Of a DNA stretch of 6,807 bases, positions 5,679 through 6,807 are shown in pieces. The position numbers and the translations under genes are program-made. Position 1 is the first letter of the stretch; each line of letters opens with the position of its first letter. The stretch covers positions 1 through 6,807 of the forward strand of contig CABTXO010000087.1 in NCBI GenBank assembly GCA_902488725.1. Direction: 5' to 3'. A model generated the notes under the pieces. It had not been told where the DNA came from, did not search any database, and worked only from the letters and a program-made list of their open reading frames with translations. This DNA is from an uncultured Bacteroidales bacterium (lineage in GTDB: Bacteria; Bacteroidota; Bacteroidia; Bacteroidales; UBA932).

Positions 5679-5699
5679 TTCTTGCACCATACCTTGCTC

Positions 5700-5738
5700 A
5701 GCACCTCCGGCACGACTTGCAGCCGGGGGTGTTTTTTT
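5700..5738 (+). terminator. Intrinsic terminator after superoxide reductase
   Basis: CACCTCCGGC (5702-5711) pairs with GCCGGGGGTG (5722-5731) over ten positions with one T-G wobble, around a ten-base loop. Seven T follow directly (5732-5738). It lies 23 nt after the stop codon and insulates the gene from lpxK. Confidence 0.92.
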
Positions 5739-5775
5739 ATTCCCCGTCACGCGGACGAAACGCAATATTTTTGCT

Positions 5776-5783
5776 TATCTTTG
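5776..5783 (+). promoter_or_regulatory. lpxK -7 box
   Basis: TATCTTTG fits TAnnTTTG exactly and ends 6 nt before the lpxK ATG. The region just upstream is A/T-rich, but no clear -33 TTTG lies about 20 bp upstream. With this spacing the transcript would start at or next to the start codon. Confidence 0.55.
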
Positions 5784-5789
5784 TGACCT

Positions 5790-6807
5790 ATGCTAGAGAA
5801 GATTCTTCTTGCCCCATACTATCTGGCCCTGAAGCTCCGACATGCACTCTACGACAAAGGCATCAGGAAAGTCAGCACCTGCGAGGTACCGACCATCTGC
5901 GTCGGCAACATCACGGCGGGCGGAACGGGCAAGACGCCGCACACGGAGATGATCCTGCGCACCTTGCTGTCCAGCGACGACTGGGCCTACAAGAACATCG
6001 CCGTCCTCTCCCGCGGGCACAAGCGCAGCAGCAGAGGCTTCCAGCAGGTGACCCGCGACGGCCGCGCCTCGACGTTCGGCGACGAGCCGCTCCAGATCAA
6101 GAAGCGTTTTCCGGTCGTGACGGTCGCCGTCGACCGGACGCGCGTGGAAGGCTGCGACTTCCTCTGCCATCCCGAAAAGGTCCTGACGGCCAGGCGCGCC
6201 CGCAAGTGCGTGGACAAGAACATCCCGCGGGCAGATCTCATCGTCCTGGACGACGCCTTCCAGTACCGCTCGCTCCGGGCGCACTACAACATCATCCTGG
6301 TCGACTACAACCGCCCGATCAACAAGGACCGGCTGCTTCCCTTCGGCCGGCTGCGCGACCTTCCCGAACGGCTGCACTACGCCGACATCATCATCGTCAC
6401 CAAATGTCCCAACTACCTGGAGGACGAGCAGAAGACGCAGTGGGCGGAGGCGTTCGGCCTCAAGGGGTACAGCACCGAGACCTGCCGCGGAACGGACCGG
6501 AAGGGTGCCGAACAGACCCTGCTCTTCACCTCCATCAACTACCGTCCGCTGAAGCCGGTCTACGAGAAGGCCGACCCCCGGTACGCCTACGCCAAGAAGA
6601 TCATCCTGTTCTCGGGCATCGCGAAGGACACTCCGCTGCGGATGTACCTCAGCGACACGTACAAGATCGTCCGGCATTTCAATTTCCCGGACCACCACAA
6701 GTACAACCGCTGGGACATCGCGAAGATCTGCCGCGCCAGCCGGGACTTCCCGACGGCCGTGGTCGCCACCACCGAAAAGGACAGCCAGCGCATCCTGGAC
6801 GTGAAGA
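5790..6807 (+). CDS. lpxK: Tetraacyldisaccharide 4'-kinase LpxK (3' end beyond window)
   Basis: LpxK phosphorylates the 4' position of tetraacyldisaccharide 1-phosphate to make lipid IVA, at the inner face of the cytoplasmic membrane. 339 codons are present with no stop. The N-terminus has a hydrophobic/amphipathic start, MLEKILLAPYYLALKLRHAL (1-20), as expected for membrane association. A P-loop GNITAGGTGKTP follows (39-50). Further motifs are LSRGHKRSSRGF (73-84), GDEPLQ (97-102), VLDDAFQYR (152-160, the DDGFQHR motif of other phyla), LLPFGRLRDLP (182-192), FPDHHKY (299-305) and TTEKD (327-331). Family members are about 310-370 aa, so little is missing. The start is set by the family N-terminus and the -7 box just upstream. 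It implies a Gram-negative cell with lipid A. Its neighbours are functionally unrelated. Confidence 0.96.
   Translation, partial: MLEKILLAPYYLALKLRHALYDKGIRKVSTCEVPTICVGNITAGGTGKTPHTEMILRTLLSSDDWAYKNIAVLSRGHKRSSRGFQQVTRDGRASTFGDEPLQIKKRFPVVTVAVDRTRVEGCDFLCHPEKVLTARRARKCVDKNIPRADLIVLDDAFQYRSLRAHYNIILVDYNRPINKDRLLPFGRLRDLPERLHYADIIIVTKCPNYLEDEQKTQWAEAFGLKGYSTETCRGTDRKGAEQTLLFTSINYRPLKPVYEKADPRYAYAKKIILFSGIAKDTPLRMYLSDTYKIVRHFNFPDHHKYNRWDIAKICRASRDFPTAVVATTEKDSQRILDVK

Noticed and set aside
5793..6698. A 301-codon open frame on the minus strand opposite lpxK
   Set aside because: LpxK on the plus strand has all family motifs; the opposite frame is a GC-bias shadow with no recognisable domain.
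1..6807. Mobile elements, CRISPR arrays, toxin-antitoxin or defence genes
   Set aside because: Every long coding region is assigned to a core housekeeping family and no direct-repeat array, transposase motif or tRNA-associated junction was seen.

Overview
The window is a stretch of housekeeping chromosome from a Gram-negative, probably strictly anaerobic member of the Bacteroidota, most likely order Bacteroidales. The evidence is: promoter-like TAnnTTTG (-7) boxes; no recognisable Shine-Dalgarno sequence before any of the eight genes; the gene run rplM-rpsI-rpsB-tsf; an S2 protein with a long C-terminal tail; a desulfoferrodoxin-type superoxide reductase; and LpxK for lipid A. The DNA is GC-rich with strong G/C preference at third codon positions, so a GC-rich lineage (Alistipes-like or an uncultured gut/rumen family) fits better than Bacteroides itself. 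I cannot name the family or species.

Left block, minus strand (reading from 4118 down to 112): pfkA (ATP-type phosphofructokinase), then a good promoter, then rplM (L13), rpsI (S9), a 213-nt gap, rpsB (S2), tsf (EF-Ts), and a strong intrinsic terminator. The four translation genes form a classic operon. pfkA lies just upstream on the same strand with no visible terminator, so read-through is possible. Beyond the terminator, bases 1-110 hold no gene I can support but are rich in inverted repeats.

Right block, plus strand: dusB (tRNA-dihydrouridine synthase) starts 46 bp from pfkA in a divergent arrangement whose two -7-like boxes lie back to back. It is followed by a desulfoferrodoxin gene preceded by a 17-bp dyad (plausible operator) and closed by an intrinsic terminator. 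Last comes lpxK (lipid A 4'-kinase), which runs off the right edge after 339 codons.

I found no mobile element, CRISPR array, tRNA, rRNA or defence/biosynthetic cluster, and no clear new multi-gene system. The items worth a second look are regulatory and small-scale: the dyad before the superoxide reductase gene, the overlapping divergent promoter, the palindrome at the rplM promoter/leader, the long leader-like gap before rpsB, an Asp-to-Asn change at a Mg/ATP-site position of PfkA, the charged S2 tail, and the inverted-repeat block at the left edge.
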